Source: [Limnothrix rosea] IAM M-220
Lineage (GTDB): Bacteria; Cyanobacteriota; Cyanobacteriia; Cyanobacteriales; MRBY01
Assembly: GCF_001904615.1 (NCBI RefSeq)
Contig: NZ_MRBY01000006.1
Location: forward strand, 23,717 to 87,716
Length of the DNA stretch: 64,000 nucleotides
Direction: 5' to 3'
Shown here: one piece after another, positions 47,130 to 59,069 of the stretch
Layout: each line of letters begins with the position of its first letter
Numbering within the stretch: the first letter of the stretch is position 1
Position numbers and translations under genes: made by a program
Notes under the pieces: model-generated
The model's database searches: none
Seen by the model: the letters and a program-made list of their open reading frames with translations, nothing else
What the model was told of the DNA's origin: nothing

Positions 47130-48857
47130 ATGTTGCAGCACGACGTAATTATTGTTGGCGGTGGACTTGCGGGTTGCCGCGCCGCCCTAGAAATCAAGCG
47201 CACAGATCCGAATATTGATGTGGGTCTCATCGCCAAAACCCACCCCATTCGTTCCCACTCCGTTGCAGCTCAGGGGGGCATTGCGGCCAGCCTCAAAAAT
47301 GTTGACCCCGCAGATAGCTGGGAAGCCCATGCCTTCGACACAGTCAAGGGTTCGGACTATTTAGCCGATCAAGATGCGGTAGAGATTTTAACGAAAGAAG
47401 CGCCAGAGGTGATTATTGACCTTGAACATATGGGGGTGCTTTTTTCCCGCCTTGAAGATGGCAAAATTGCCCAGCGTGCCTTTGGGGGACATTCCCATAA
47501 ACGCACTTGCTATGCCGCAGACAAAACGGGTCATGCGATTCTCCATGAACTGGTCATGAACCTCCGCCGCAATGGGGTCAAAATTTACGACGAATGGTAC
47601 GTCATGAACCTCATTTTTGAGGACAATCAGGCTAAAGGTCTGGTCATGCTCCACATTGAAACGGGCAAGCTGGAAGTCGTTCTCGCTAAGGCGGTGATGT
47701 TTGCGACGGGCGGCTATGGTCGGGTATTTAATACGACTTCCAATGATTTTGCGTCTACGGGTGACGGTCTCGCGATGACAGCGGCGGTGGGTTTACCGCT
47801 AGAAGATATGGAGTTTGTGCAATTCCATCCGACGGGATTGTTTCCCGTGGGTGTACTGATTTCTGAGGCGGTACGGGGGGAAGGGGCTTATCTACGCAAT
47901 AGTGACGGCGATCGCTTTATGGAGAAGTATGCGCCGAAGCAAATGGAGCTTGCCCCACGGGATATTACCTCACGAGCCATTACCTTAGAAATTCGGGCAG
48001 GTCGCGGCATCCATAAAGATGGCAGTGCCGGCGGCAATTTTGTCCATCTGGATCTGACTCATATGGGCAAAGAAAAAATTATGAGTAAAGTGCCGTTTTG
48101 TTGGGAAGAGGCGGAGCGATTGGTGGGGATTGATGCGGTGGTGGAACCGATGCCCGTGCGTCCCACTGCTCACTATTCCATGGGCGGCATCCCGGTGAAT
48201 ACGGATGGTCGGGTGCGCAAAAATGGTACCGAGCTAACCGAGGGATTCTTTGCGGCGGGAGAATGTGCCTGTGTGTCGGTGCATGGTGCGAATCGTTTGG
48301 GTAGTAATTCTTTGCTTGAATGTATTGTCTATGGTCGTCGCGTTGGTAGCAAAATTGCGGAATATGTCGGCGATCGCCCGCTCCCGGCGATTAACGAAAC
48401 CCAATACTTACAAGCCGCCCAAGAACGCATCCAAAAACTCATGGAGCAAACTGGCACAACCAGAATTAGCGACCTAAGACAAAGATTTCAAGACACCATG
48501 AGCGAGCATTGCGGCGTATTTCGTACCGATGAAATTATGTCCGAAGGAATTCAAGAAATTCAATCTTTAACAGCAGAATATAATGATGTTTTTCTTGATG
48601 ATAAGTCTACCCACTGGAATACAGAACTGATCGAAGCGATGGAGTTGCAAAGTATCCTCAAGGTTGGAGAAGCGATTCTTACGTCTGCCTACAAACGCCA
48701 AGAAAGTCGTGGTGCCCATTCGCGGGAAGATTTCCCCACACGCGATGATGAAAAGTACTTAGGTCATACCCTCAGTTTTTGCTCGGACGATGGTGTCACC
48801 ATTGAATATATGCCTGTGGTGATTGATCGTTTTGAACCAAAGGAACGGAAATATTAA
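47130..48857 (+). CDS. sdhA: Succinate dehydrogenase/fumarate reductase flavoprotein subunit
   Basis: The 575-aa flavoprotein has the FAD-binding 'VIIVGGGLAGCRAALEI', the covalent-FAD His motif 'HSVAAQGGIAASL', 'QFHPTGLFPVGVLISEAVRG' and the active-site region 'RPTAHYSMGGIPV'. It oxidises succinate to fumarate and feeds the plastoquinone pool of the thylakoid respiratory chain in cyanobacteria. The iron-sulfur subunit SdhB is not adjacent, which is common in cyanobacteria. Confidence 0.95.
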   Translation: MLQHDVIIVGGGLAGCRAALEIKRTDPNIDVGLIAKTHPIRSHSVAAQGGIAASLKNVDPADSWEAHAFDTVKGSDYLADQDAVEILTKEAPEVIIDLEHMGVLFSRLEDGKIAQRAFGGHSHKRTCYAADKTGHAILHELVMNLRRNGVKIYDEWYVMNLIFEDNQAKGLVMLHIETGKLEVVLAKAVMFATGGYGRVFNTTSNDFASTGDGLAMTAAVGLPLEDMEFVQFHPTGLFPVGVLISEAVRGEGAYLRNSDGDRFMEKYAPKQMELAPRDITSRAITLEIRAGRGIHKDGSAGGNFVHLDLTHMGKEKIMSKVPFCWEEAERLVGIDAVVEPMPVRPTAHYSMGGIPVNTDGRVRKNGTELTEGFFAAGECACVSVHGANRLGSNSLLECIVYGRRVGSKIAEYVGDRPLPAINETQYLQAAQERIQKLMEQTGTTRISDLRQRFQDTMSEHCGVFRTDEIMSEGIQEIQSLTAEYNDVFLDDKSTHWNTELIEAMELQSILKVGEAILTSAYKRQESRGAHSREDFPTRDDEKYLGHTLSFCSDDGVTIEYMPVVIDRFEPKERKY

Positions 48858-48927
48858 GCCCAAAGCCAAGACATCTGATAGGCTTCAAAGCCCATACCAA
48901 TCTTGCCGGCCACCACTATATTGGGCA

Positions 48928-50736
48928 TTATTCTGCGATAAACAGTCCAATGCCATTATTCACGCGGCCAACTGTAGATGAATGGCGATCGCCTACATCT
49001 CCCCCCAGCACCAAGGCCGATGAACCACCACCATCAAGATTAAGCGCATCTACAGCTCCTAGACGCATCAAAATATCAGACCATTCCCGCAGCGTTGCCC
49101 CAGAGCTTTCTGCCGCTGTGCCATGGACTGTCGCCAACAGAATTTTGCCGTCTCGGGTTCTGGCGATCGCGCTCCGAGAGGCGGACTGAATATTAAACCA
49201 CTTACTAAATTGTTCCGACTCACCATTGAGGACAACGCGACCATTTTGAATGAGCAGCGGCCCCGCTCCCATCACCTGTGGGAATGACTCAAAGTTCGGA
49301 GGATTTAGCACTTCATAACGTTGGAAGGTTGTACCTTCAGGCAATTTGTCTGCGCCACTGCGGAACGACCGAAACACCATTAAATAGCCCTTCTCAGGAA
49401 TAAGGTAACGGTCAGCACCAGCTTTTCCTGCATTTTTTCGGTGGGTAATGATCTCTGAACTACCGTTGCTATCCACCGTCAAAATCACTTCGTTATCGAC
49501 CGCCGTTTGGTAATAATCGCCCCATGCTTTTGTATAGCGGGATACGCCAGCTTTGACATAGCCACTATTGAGAAAATCAACGGTCAACCGCTGACCATTG
49601 TCGGCAACGATATCCTCCCGCAAACTAAAGCGATCAAATTGCCAATTACCCTTGTTATCCCAGGCCACTGCGCCACGGTTCAAAATTGGACTAGAGCGCC
49701 ATTCGCCATCGGTGCGCACAGCTCCCAATGGAAACTGATTATTACGATTGAAAAAACCTGCATTAATGCCGGCGATCGCCCCACTACTTTGCACTTGGGT
49801 AAGCATCGGCGCAAGACCCACAATCGTTTGGTCAGACAGGGAAATCGGCTTAAGCTGAAACTGATTTTGAGTCGGGTCAATTTCCAGCCAAGTAACCGCA
49901 AAACCACCGTTATTTTTACCCGGTAAGACAACATTATTTTGTCGCCACGTCACCCCCGGCAACCACGCAATATTTCGAGCAGGACGTATATCTCGACTGA
50001 GATCAATCACGAGACGCGATGGATTTGCCAAACTAAACACGCGCATCTGCGGGGCGATCGCCTCCGGAAAACTCAAGAACGTTGCATTACCCTCATGGGT
50101 GAGCTCAAAGGGAAAAGAGGGCTGGGAAAATAAACCCTGTTGCTTAGCCTGCAACCCCAACAAATAATCACTAGAATTCCCCTGAATGCGAATTTTATTG
50201 GGCATTACCTGTCGCCAAACCACCGGACGATCCACATCAAGCACAATGCGCTTGCCCCATGTTTGATGCCCCACGCGAACGGCTGTAATGCCGGCTTGGG
50301 GTGTCTCTAAAACCAGCTCATTACCCTGTCGTTGCCATTGCCAGCCCGCCGTTTTTGCTAGCTCAGTAATGTCAAGATATCTATATGGATTAGAAAAATA
50401 AATGGGCAGGCGATCGCCCACTCCGAACCACTCAATGGGCTGCTCTGTTGTGCTGGTGGTGTCCAGTAATTTCACCCCCAGACTTTTCTCTAGATTGAGA
50501 GATTCGATACCTAATTTTGTCTCACCATTTTCTGACCAAACCGCCCACTGCCCCCGCAAGTTTTGACCATTGACCCTGAGGCGATCGCCTTCAAATTCCA
50601 TCATTTGCGGCGCTGCGGCGATCGCCGATTTTTGCCCCAGCCGTACCCCTTCCGACGAAAACCGAACCTCCGGCGCTCCAAACAAAACCAAACTACTCAT
50701 TAACAATCCCAGCCACCCTTTACTCATATGCCGCAC
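48928..50736 (-). CDS. Secreted phosphodiester glycosidase family protein
   Basis: A signal peptide (about residues 8-40) leads into a region with beta-rich, AMIN-like repeats (about 60-260), then a phosphodiester glycosidase (NAGPA, DUF2233) domain from about 290. The latter has 'GINAGFFNRNNQFPLGAV', 'LLATVHGTAAESSGATL' and 'DALNLDGGGSSALVLGGDV', which match the family's active-site elements. Members act on phosphodiester-linked sugars; the precise substrate is unknown. It is predicted to be periplasmic or surface-located. Confidence 0.88.
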   Translation of the reverse strand: MRHMSKGWLGLLMSSLVLFGAPEVRFSSEGVRLGQKSAIAAAPQMMEFEGDRLRVNGQNLRGQWAVWSENGETKLGIESLNLEKSLGVKLLDTTSTTEQPIEWFGVGDRLPIYFSNPYRYLDITELAKTAGWQWQRQGNELVLETPQAGITAVRVGHQTWGKRIVLDVDRPVVWRQVMPNKIRIQGNSSDYLLGLQAKQQGLFSQPSFPFELTHEGNATFLSFPEAIAPQMRVFSLANPSRLVIDLSRDIRPARNIAWLPGVTWRQNNVVLPGKNNGGFAVTWLEIDPTQNQFQLKPISLSDQTIVGLAPMLTQVQSSGAIAGINAGFFNRNNQFPLGAVRTDGEWRSSPILNRGAVAWDNKGNWQFDRFSLREDIVADNGQRLTVDFLNSGYVKAGVSRYTKAWGDYYQTAVDNEVILTVDSNGSSEIITHRKNAGKAGADRYLIPEKGYLMVFRSFRSGADKLPEGTTFQRYEVLNPPNFESFPQVMGAGPLLIQNGRVVLNGESEQFSKWFNIQSASRSAIARTRDGKILLATVHGTAAESSGATLREWSDILMRLGAVDALNLDGGGSSALVLGGDVGDRHSSTVGRVNNGIGLFIAE

Positions 50737-51161
50737 CTAGGTTATCCACCAATCTATGACCTTCTACCGCAAGAAGGGTTCCATTTAATATCTTCTTCCA
50801 CCCTGATATACTTGATTCCCCTGAGTTTACCTATTGTTAAAACACTTTTTTTCCTATAATGTGCCTAAAATGTTTTTTTGATGGCGACTTGATCAAGCTA
50901 TCCCTTGAAAGAATTTGCATAGGGTGGCGATTGACTAGCAGAAAAAGTGTTCACTAGGGTCAATATCAGAATTTGAACCGTGGCAAAATATGGTTCGCTT
51001 ATGCTTGACTATTTCAGAAATACGATTATCTTAAATGAGGCTTTAGCGTAGCGTTCCTTAACTTTTAGTATTGATCCCAGTCTAAAGGTTTCAACAACAA
51101 TTATTCGCCAAAACTCCATCTTGCGCGTATTGCCCAAGGGCTTTTTAACAAACTCCTACCT
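50737..51161. other. Intergenic region between divergent genes
   Basis: This 425-bp, AT-rich gap precedes gltS. I looked for an NtcA box (GTA-N8-TAC) and found no convincing one. No gene or RNA is recognised. Confidence 0.4.
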
Positions 51162-54100
51162 ATGGATCGAGACATAATGAATCAGCACCATAACTCCTCA
51201 ACTCACAATACTTCAGAAGAAAAGTACTACACCGGTCCCCGTTGGCTTGTGGAAGAGCGGGATGCCTGTGGTGTCGGTTTTTTAGCCTATAAAGATGGTC
51301 GCAAAACCCACAAACTTGTCGAGCAAACTTTAACGGCTCTCGGCTGTATGGAACACCGGGGTGGCTGTACCGCTGACCGTGTATCGGGTGATGGTGCTGG
51401 TGTAATGACAGCTTTACCCCACGAACTGTTTGCAGAGTGGTTCCAAGCCCAGGGGATTGAGCAGCCAGCACCCGAATCCTATGGTGTGGGGATGGTATTT
51501 TTACCCCCGGAGGTGACAGCCCAGCAAAAGGCCAAAGCAATTGTTGAAAAAAGTTTAGGCGATCGCCACTTCAAGATTCTCGGTTGGCGTGAAGTACCCG
51601 TTGCCCCTGAGACTCTGGGGACTCAAGCTCGCGAAAATCAGCCCTATATGGCTCAGGTTTTTGTCACTTCAGAGCAAGGTTTAACTGGCGATGCTCTAGA
51701 TAAGGAACTCTACATCGTTCGTTCGACTATTGGTAAGCACCTCACCGATGTCTTTTATGTTTGTACCTTGTCCTGCCGCACGATTGTCTATAAGGGTATG
51801 GTGCAGTCCGAAGTTCTTGGGCAGTTCTACAAAGATTTAAAGAATCCCCTCTATAAGAGTGAATTTGCGGTTTACCACCGTCGCTTTAGTACGAATACAA
51901 TGCCGAAATGGCCTTTAGCGCACCCCATGCGTCTACTCGGCCACAATGGTGAGATTAATACCCTCATCGGTAATATCAACTGGATGAAGGCACGGGAAAA
52001 TATCCTTGAAATTCCCGGCTGGGACAAGGCAGAAATTGAAGCGCTCCACCCCATTGTTAATGTTGAAAACAGTGACTCTTTTAATCTTGACAGCGCCATG
52101 GAGATGCTGGTGCGGGCTGGGCGATCGCCGATGGAAGCGGCCATGATCCTTGTGCCTGAGGCCTATCAAAATCAACCAAATCTTGCCGAACACCCCGAAA
52201 TCACAGATTTTTATGACTATTACGCAGGTCTCCAAGAGCCTTGGGATGGTCCCGCCCTCTTAGTTTTCAGCGATGGTAAAACCGTTGGTGCCAGCTTAGA
52301 TCGGAATGGTTTACGTCCCGCTCGCTACTGCGTCACAAAAGATGGCTATATTTTAGTTTCCTCCGAGGCAGGCGTTGTCGATGTTTTAGATGAAGAAATT
52401 GTAGAGAAAGGTCGTCTTGGTCCCGGTCAAATGGTGGCCGTTGATTTCCAGACCCAAGAAGTGCTCAAAAATTGGGACATTAAAAAGCGCGTGGCCCAAG
52501 AAAAACCCTATGGTCAGTGGCTCAAGGAAAATCGTGAGACCCTAGAAACTCAGCCCTTTAACGGCGATCGCACTGAGCCTAAAGAAGATCTCCTTCGTCT
52601 ACAAACAGCCTTTGGTTATACCGCTGAAGATGTGGACATGATCATTAACGCGATGGCAGAAATGGCGAAGGAACCAACTTTCTGTATGGGTGACGATATT
52701 CCCCTTGCAGTGCTTTCCGATAAACCACGTTTACTATTTGATTACTTTAAGCAGCGCTTTGCTCAGGTCACAAATCCCCCCATTGACCCCCTCCGCGAGA
52801 AGCTGGTCATGTCCCTTAATATGTATCTGGGTGAGCGGGGTAGCTTGTTAACGGCTGATGCAAAAGATGCCAATGTTATCAAAATCAATAGCCCTGTTCT
52901 CAATGAAGCTGAACTCGCAAAAGTTGTTAGTAGCTCCCTTAAATCAGTAACGCTTAGCACAACCTACGCGATCGCCTCAGGGCCCAGCGGCTTAAAGACA
53001 GCACTGGGTGAATTGTGTTCAGCCGCCGAAGAAGCCGTTAAGTCTGGCGCAAAAATTATTGTGCTCAGCGATCGCGCTAATGGCACAGTCAGTAAAGAAC
53101 AAAGCTTTATTCCACCTCTATTGGCAACTGGTGCAGTGCACCACCACTTAATTGATGTGGGTCTCCGCTTAAGTGCCTCAATCGTTGTGGAAACAGCCCA
53201 GTGTTGGAGTACCCATCACTTTGCTTGTTTGGTCGGTTATGGCGCGTCGGCAGTTTGTCCTTACCTCGCCCTTGAGTCTGTCCGCCACTGGTGGCACAAT
53301 CCCAAGACTCAAAAGCAGATGGAGAAGGAACAAATTCCTGTTATTACAATTGAGAAAGCACAGGAAAATTATCGCTACGCCATTGAAGCCGGTCTCCTAA
53401 AGATTTTGTCTAAGATGGGCATTTCTCTGTTGCAGTCCTACCACGGTGCACAAATTTTTGAAGCCCTTGGTCTGGGCATGGAAGTGATTAATACAGCTTT
53501 TGCGGGTACAACTTCCCGTGTTGGCGGAATGACTCTCAACGATTTGGCACAGGAAGGCATTGCATTCCACAGTCGCGCTTTCCCTGAATTGTCCGTCACG
53601 AAGCTCGCTAACTACGGTTTTGTCAACTACCGCAAAGGCGGCGAATATCATATGAATTCGCCTGAGATGACTAAGGCACTCCACAAAGCGGTTGCAGCCT
53701 ATAACAATACCGATAAGACTGAAGCTTACGATCACTACGATGTTTATCAGAAATATCAGAGCGATCGCCCAGCTACCGCATTACGGGATTTACTCGATTT
53801 CGAAAGCGATCGCCCCTCCATTGACATTAGTGAAGTGGAGTCCATTGAGGATATCGTGAAGCGCTTCTGTACTGGCGGGATGTCCCTCGGTTCTCTGTCT
53901 CGTGAAGCCCACGAAACTTTGGCGATCGCCATGAACCGTCTAGGCGCGAAATCCAACTCCGGCGAAGGTGGCGAAGACCCAGTACGTTTTAAAGTCCTTG
54001 ACGATGTCGATGGAACAGGTGACTCCCCCACATTGCCCCACCTCCACGGTTTGCGTAATGGTGATACGGCTAGCTCCGCCATCAAACAAGTGGCCTCCGG

Positions 54101-55802
54101 TCGTTTTGGTGTGACCCCTGAATACTTAATGAGTGGTCGCCAGATCGAAATTAAGATGGCACAGGGGGCAAAGCCCGGCGAAGGCGGACAGCTTCCCGGC
54201 AAAAAAGTTAGTGAATACATCGCAATGCTGCGGAACTCCAAGCCCGGCGTAACCCTCATTTCTCCCCCTCCCCACCACGACATTTACTCCATTGAAGATT
54301 TGGCTCAGCTCATTTATGACCTGCACCAAATTAATCCCAGTGCTGGTGTTTCTGTGAAGTTGGTAGCTGAAATTGGGATCGGCACGATCGCCGCAGGTGT
54401 TGCAAAAGCCAATGCCGATGTGATTATGATTTCCGGCCATGATGGTGGCACAGGCGCATCACCCCTCAGCTCCATTAAGCACGCTGGTTGCCCTTGGGAG
54501 CTGGGTGTTACGGAAGTCCATAAAACCCTCATGGATAACCAGTTGCGCGATCGTGTCATCCTTCGTACAGACGGCGGCCTCAAAACCGGTTGGGATGTCG
54601 TGATGGCAGCAGTCATGGGCGCAGAAGAATATGGCTTCGGTTCCATTGCCATGATTGCTGAAGGTTGCATTATGGCGCGGGTTTGTCATACAAACCAATG
54701 TCCCGTTGGTGTGGCAACCCAACAAGAACGTCTCCGTAAACGCTTTAAGGGAGTTCCCGGTGATGTTGTGAACTTCTTCTATTTTGTCGCAGAAGAAATT
54801 CGCTCGATTTTGGCAAAACTTGGTTATAAGAGCCTCAATGAGGTAATTGGCCGTGCCGATCTTTTGAAGCCTCGCACTAACGCTAAACTCACAAAAACAG
54901 CTGGTTTAGTTTTAGATTGTTTAACTAATTTGCCTGATACTCGTACAAATCGTGAGTGGCTCGACCATGGTGGCATTCACAGTAACGGTCCAGTTCTTGA
55001 TGATGAAATCTTGGCGGATGAAGCCGTTCAGAAAGCAATTCGTGAGCAAGGTGCTCTAACCAAAGAAATTGCAATTATTAATACTGACCGTTCTGTCGGC
55101 GCGCGGGTGTCGGGTTTCATTGCGAAGCAGTACGGTAACGAAGGCTTTGAAGGTGAGCTGAACTTCAACTTTAAGGGATCTGCTGGTCAGAGCTTCGGTG
55201 CTTTCAATCTCCTTGGTATGACAATGCACCTTGAAGGAGAATCCAACGATTACGTCGGCAAAGGTATGAATGGTGGCGAAATTATTATCGTTCCTAGCGA
55301 AAAATCTCAGTTCGCTGCGGCAGATAACGTCATTATCGGTAATACCTGTTTGTATGGTGCGACAGGCGGTACGCTTTATGCCAATGGCCGTGCGGGTGAG
55401 CGCTTTGCGGTACGGAACTCTAAAGGTAAGGCTGTCGTTGAAGGCACGGGAGACCACTGCTGTGAATACATGACTGGTGGTGTGATTGTTGTGCTGGGTG
55501 AAGTCGGTCGTAATGTCGGTGCAGGTATGACTGGTGGTCTCACCTACATCCTTGACCCTGAAAATACGCTGCCTGCGAAGATGAACACTGAAATCGTCGA
55601 GATTCAACGAGTTGGTACTGCAGCCGGTGAAAAGGAGCTTAAGGATCTGATTACGGCTCACGCGGAAAAGACAGGTAGTGCTAAAGCAAAAGCGATTTTG
55701 GCAGACTGGGCAACTTACCTACCTCAATTCTGGCAGGTTGTACCGCCTTCTGAAGCCGATCGCCCTGAAGTTGTAGAGCAAAAAGAGCTTGCATCTGTAT
55801 AA
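51162..55802 (+). CDS. gltS: Ferredoxin-dependent glutamate synthase
   Basis: This 1546-aa enzyme has an N-terminal class II glutamine amidotransferase domain whose catalytic Cys is residue 36 ('ERDACGVGF'), so about 35 residues would be removed. A central domain, an FMN-binding synthase domain ('[10 protein letters not shown]', '[20 protein letters not shown]', '[13 protein letters not shown]'), a 3Fe-4S cluster motif ('[19 protein letters not shown]') and a C-terminal beta-helix follow. It makes glutamate from glutamine and 2-oxoglutarate with electrons from ferredoxin. ATG 51162 or 51177 could be the start. A hairpin terminator follows. Confidence 0.96.
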   Translation: MDRDIMNQHHNSSTHNTSEEKYYTGPRWLVEERDACGVGFLAYKDGRKTHKLVEQTLTALGCMEHRGGCTADRVSGDGAGVMTALPHELFAEWFQAQGIEQPAPESYGVGMVFLPPEVTAQQKAKAIVEKSLGDRHFKILGWREVPVAPETLGTQARENQPYMAQVFVTSEQGLTGDALDKELYIVRSTIGKHLTDVFYVCTLSCRTIVYKGMVQSEVLGQFYKDLKNPLYKSEFAVYHRRFSTNTMPKWPLAHPMRLLGHNGEINTLIGNINWMKARENILEIPGWDKAEIEALHPIVNVENSDSFNLDSAMEMLVRAGRSPMEAAMILVPEAYQNQPNLAEHPEITDFYDYYAGLQEPWDGPALLVFSDGKTVGASLDRNGLRPARYCVTKDGYILVSSEAGVVDVLDEEIVEKGRLGPGQMVAVDFQTQEVLKNWDIKKRVAQEKPYGQWLKENRETLETQPFNGDRTEPKEDLLRLQTAFGYTAEDVDMIINAMAEMAKEPTFCMGDDIPLAVLSDKPRLLFDYFKQRFAQVTNPPIDPLREKLVMSLNMYLGERGSLLTADAKDANVIKINSPVLNEAELAKVVSSSLKSVTLSTTYAIASGPSGLKTALGELCSAAEEAVKSGAKIIVLSDRANGTVSKEQSFIPPLLATGAVHHHLIDVGLRLSASIVVETAQCWSTHHFACLVGYGASAVCPYLALESVRHWWHNPKTQKQMEKEQIPVITIEKAQENYRYAIEAGLLKILSKMGISLLQSYHGAQIFEALGLGMEVINTAFAGTTSRVGGMTLNDLAQEGIAFHSRAFPELSVTKLANYGFVNYRKGGEYHMNSPEMTKALHKAVAAYNNTDKTEAYDHYDVYQKYQSDRPATALRDLLDFESDRPSIDISEVESIEDIVKRFCTGGMSLGSLSREAHETLAIAMNRLGAKSNSGEGGEDPVRFKVLDDVDGTGDSPTLPHLHGLRNGDTASSAIKQVASGRFGVTPEYLMSGRQIEIKMAQGAKPGEGGQLPGKKVSEYIAMLRNSKPGVTLISPPPHHDIYSIEDLAQLIYDLHQINPSAGVSVKLVAEIGIGTIAAGVAKANADVIMISGHDGGTGASPLSSIKHAGCPWELGVTEVHKTLMDNQLRDRVILRTDGGLKTGWDVVMAAVMGAEEYGFGSIAMIAEGCIMARVCHTNQCPVGVATQQERLRKRFKGVPGDVVNFFYFVAEEIRSILAKLGYKSLNEVIGRADLLKPRTNAKLTKTAGLVLDCLTNLPDTRTNREWLDHGGIHSNGPVLDDEILADEAVQKAIREQGALTKEIAIINTDRSVGARVSGFIAKQYGNEGFEGELNFNFKGSAGQSFGAFNLLGMTMHLEGESNDYVGKGMNGGEIIIVPSEKSQFAAADNVIIGNTCLYGATGGTLYANGRAGERFAVRNSKGKAVVEGTGDHCCEYMTGGVIVVLGEVGRNVGAGMTGGLTYILDPENTLPAKMNTEIVEIQRVGTAAGEKELKDLITAHAEKTGSAKAKAILADWATYLPQFWQVVPPSEADRPEVVEQKELASV

Positions 55803-55843
55803 ACTTCTTTCGTTCTGCATTATTTAGGCCATAAAAAATAAAC

Positions 55844-55873
55844 ATCCCCACTCAGTTTTGACTCGGTGGGGAT
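55844..55873 (+). terminator. Hairpin downstream of gltS
   Basis: ATCCCCAC pairs with GTGGGGAT around a 14-nt loop, 42 bp after the gltS stop. The T-run is weak (TTTACTTTT). Confidence 0.6.
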
Positions 55874-55922
55874 TTACTTTTGGAGCTATGAGGCGGCGAT
55901 CGCCCCACAACACATTCAGCGA

Positions 55923-57806
55923 TTAGATATTGATACTCTGGGGAATAAGACTAGGGAGTAAATATTCATAGGTTGGGCGATCGCCATTACGCTTGTGGAT
56001 AATCATCTCAATTTCCTCGAGTCGCCCTTGAAATTGCCGCAGCGGCTTTTGAATTTTCGGGTCACCAAGATGCTTTTTGTCATACTGCCCTAACTGCGTG
56101 AAGTGAACAGACCCAAGTAAATGACACAGTTTTAATTGCTCCTGAGCCTGAGAAATTGGCGGCAGCAAATCAAGATAATCCTGTTCTGCCGTCTGATCAC
56201 CCAGATTATCAAGGGGAGCATAGCCCGCAGTCGGCATACCCGGCGCAAAACTCATCAAACCCTTCTGCGGAAAATTTACCGCCGCATGTTGGGCACTCAC
56301 CGTAAAAATAATGAGCGTCACTGCATCGATCAGGTACGACAACGTTTTGATATCACCATCTTCACCAAAGTCCACCACTCGCCCACCCTTATAGGAAATG
56401 AGTTCCTTTGCCCAAGCTTGTAGCGCCTGATCACGCTGCACAGCACTATCGCCCGGATAATAAGTCTTCAAGTAAGCCTTAACCCAGTTATAAATCGCCT
56501 CCCAAATCAATAAAGCATCATCACGATAGGGATAAACCGGTAATGCCTCCGTATCATCAACACCGCGCGCAGCCAATTGATCCGGCAACATAGCACGATT
56601 AAAACCATAGGTTTGCACACCCAGCACCGCAAACAAACGGGCATTATCAATAGTTGTCGCCAAAATTTTATCAACACCACCCCCCTTGTAAATCAATTTC
56701 GCCTGCGCAGAATCATTGATCGCCAACATCCCTAAAAAATGGGGCGTTAGTAATTTAAACAAAGGATGATTTTCTGGCAATTGTCTATGGGTGGCGATCA
56801 CAAACGGCCCCATAAACAAATGAGTCCGCCCTAAATGAGTAACCGCCTCATGGAAATTCGCATCCGCAACCTGTACCGCCGTTTTCGCACAGAGCCAAGC
56901 ATACCGATTAGACTTCGGCGTGAGAATCGGATACTCCTTCGGTTTTTGACCCAACTGAATCGCAACAGGCCTCAAATCACGTTTCCCAGCATCTGCCTTT
57001 GGTACAGCAAACAACGCTAACGGCGCATAAAGATATTTCTGATCCGTCGGAAAAGAACCATTAACCGCACCATCCAAAATCTCATAATCACACAAAAATA
57101 ATCGACCCTCCGCCCTTGCCGCAGCAAGAGAATCCCCCTCTCCCATCACCGCTTGATAATGAGCCTCCGTCACAGGAAAACGAGGATCAGGTTCCGTGAT
57201 TTTTTCGAGCATAACCGCATTAGGTCCCGCCACCCTCATATAAGCAAAACTTTCATCCGTTTGATACTCATAAGCAATCTCCGGTAAATCAATCGTGGCA
57301 AAAAGCCTCTCAAAATCTGTACTCGATAGACAACGACCATCCTTACCGTCAACGGTAAGTTGCTCCATCACATTTGCAGCAAAATCCTCTAGAAAATCTC
57401 TACTAACAGTTTTAATAGCATCCCGCATCACCTCTTCAACATCCACAACATCCGTCGTAATTTCACCCCAAATAATTCGAGGCAGAAACCTCGCACCTTG
57501 CAGCAAGACACGCACTTTGGACAACCCTTTCTGTTCCCCAAAAGTTTCCTTTAACCTAGCAATCAAAAAAGCCCGTACATCATTCGCTGCACCAGCCTTC
57601 CCTTGATCACCATAAGTCACAATTATTTTATTAACCAAAAGCTGATAACCCACCTTCGCCACCATCAACTTCCAAGGTATTGACCATTTTTCGCTTTCCG
57701 GCAAGGTATCGACCATTGCCACTGGAGGAATGTGACTATAGTTATACTTATACTTTTCTTGCTTTTCGATTAAGCCTAGATTTTGGGAGCCTGATGTTGC
57801 GGTCAT
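55923..57806 (-). CDS. Lipoxygenase
   Basis: This 627-aa protein has no N-terminal PLAT domain but shows the complete lipoxygenase iron set: H324 and H329 in 'VTHLGRTH', then 'FVIATHRQLP' and 'HPLFKLLTPH', H507 and N511 in 'SAQHAAVNF', and the C-terminal Ile627 (ends QSINI). It should peroxidise polyunsaturated fatty acids such as linolenic acid. Bacterial lipoxygenases are patchily distributed. No allene oxide synthase or catalase-related partner lies next to it. It marks the start of the HIP1-free stretch. Confidence 0.9.
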   Translation of the reverse strand: MTATSGSQNLGLIEKQEKYKYNYSHIPPVAMVDTLPESEKWSIPWKLMVAKVGYQLLVNKIIVTYGDQGKAGAANDVRAFLIARLKETFGEQKGLSKVRVLLQGARFLPRIIWGEITTDVVDVEEVMRDAIKTVSRDFLEDFAANVMEQLTVDGKDGRCLSSTDFERLFATIDLPEIAYEYQTDESFAYMRVAGPNAVMLEKITEPDPRFPVTEAHYQAVMGEGDSLAAARAEGRLFLCDYEILDGAVNGSFPTDQKYLYAPLALFAVPKADAGKRDLRPVAIQLGQKPKEYPILTPKSNRYAWLCAKTAVQVADANFHEAVTHLGRTHLFMGPFVIATHRQLPENHPLFKLLTPHFLGMLAINDSAQAKLIYKGGGVDKILATTIDNARLFAVLGVQTYGFNRAMLPDQLAARGVDDTEALPVYPYRDDALLIWEAIYNWVKAYLKTYYPGDSAVQRDQALQAWAKELISYKGGRVVDFGEDGDIKTLSYLIDAVTLIIFTVSAQHAAVNFPQKGLMSFAPGMPTAGYAPLDNLGDQTAEQDYLDLLPPISQAQEQLKLCHLLGSVHFTQLGQYDKKHLGDPKIQKPLRQFQGRLEEIEMIIHKRNGDRPTYEYLLPSLIPQSINI

Positions 57807-58385
57807 GTTTTTGCCTAAAGGAATTCAGCATTTTAGCCACAGTATAATCAGTTTTTTTGCTATAGGCCTAAGTTTTGCGGGACTGAAATAATGTTTTTTG
57901 CTCAATATTGTTTTGCATAAAACATTGTTTTTTCATCTTCAAAAGATATAGCTTAGAGTTTATTTAGGTGGCTAAAATCAAAAAAACTTAGATTACATAT
58001 AGTCAAAAAAAAGCGCATGGATCCTCGTCAAAAAATGTAATATCGTCATTGTTTAAAGACCTTGATGAATATATTATGTACACGTGTGATTTTTTACTCT
58101 AACTGAATATGTAAAACCAAGAAAAATCAGCTCTTGCAAATCTGGATCTCGTAAATTCTAAAATTGTACAGAAAAAACAAGGTAAAAGCTTATACCGTTT
58201 TTGATATATCTTTGCGACTATTAAGAGAAACAGTTCATGTGTCACAAATAGAAGAGATTCGCCATTTAAGTTTGATCCTTGTGTAATGGAATCTGATAAA
58301 AACCTCATATTATATATGATGTCATTCACTGTATTCTTTATACTATTTACATTAATGAGCTCATAAATATTTTGGAGGATATCTT
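57807..58385. other. AT-rich intergenic region
   Basis: This 580-bp gap is strongly AT-rich. Short minus-strand frames (for example 58099-58329) lack any domain. The last part carries GGAGG before the fkbM-type gene. No RNA gene was seen. Confidence 0.4.
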
Positions 58386-59069
58386 ATGACTACTACTTTT
58401 CTCTCGGAAATAAAGAGCACAATGCAAATGACCGAGCCTGTTACTTTTTTTGATGTAGGGGCAAATGTAGGTCAAACAATTGAACAGATGCGTAGTATTT
58501 TTCCACAAGTTACTATTTATGCTTTCGAGCCAGCTTTGCCAGTTTTTACATTTGTTGCTGAAAAAAATAAAAATGATAAAAACCTGAGTATCCATCAAAT
58601 TGCTCTCGGTTGTCATGAAGGAACAGAAACATTTCTCTCTGATTGTAGCGCTAGCGCTGGTAACCGTATTATTAAAAATCAAACAATTACTGAACCTACT
58701 GAAACAGTAAGTGTTCTGACTGGAGATACCTTTTGCCAAGAACATAAGATTGAGCAGATAGATTTTTTGAAAATTGATACAGAAGGCTACAATATCGATG
58801 TCCTAGGTGGCTTCGTAAACATGCTTCGAGCGCAAAAAATCAAATATATTCAGGTTGAATGCACGACCAATCTCGATAATCATTTCCACGTGCACTTAGA
58901 ACGCTTTATTCACTTTTTACATCCTTTTGGATATCGTCTATTTGGTTTGTATGAGTTTAATCGCCAGATATATGTAACTCAGCAAAAACTTAATGGCATT
59001 TGGTTTTGTAACGCTGTTTTTGTAACAGAAATTGAAAACCCGAAATTGCGGACTGACGGTAAAAATTAA
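58386..59069 (+). CDS. FkbM-family SAM-dependent methyltransferase
   Basis: This 227-aa protein has 'PVTFFDVGANVGQTIEQM' (SAM motif I), 'IYAFEPALPVF' and 'IDFLKIDTEGYNIDVLGGF', the classic FkbM pattern. FkbM methyltransferases O-methylate sugars or polyketides and are common in surface-polysaccharide loci. GGAGG lies 10 nt before the ATG. It is divergent from the sulfotransferase-like gene, in an AT-rich, HIP1-free region. Confidence 0.9.
   Translation: MTTTFLSEIKSTMQMTEPVTFFDVGANVGQTIEQMRSIFPQVTIYAFEPALPVFTFVAEKNKNDKNLSIHQIALGCHEGTETFLSDCSASAGNRIIKNQTITEPTETVSVLTGDTFCQEHKIEQIDFLKIDTEGYNIDVLGGFVNMLRAQKIKYIQVECTTNLDNHFHVHLERFIHFLHPFGYRLFGLYEFNRQIYVTQQKLNGIWFCNAVFVTEIENPKLRTDGKN

Noticed and set aside
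50737..51161. NtcA-binding site upstream of gltS
   Set aside because: No GTA-N8-TAC match was found by eye.
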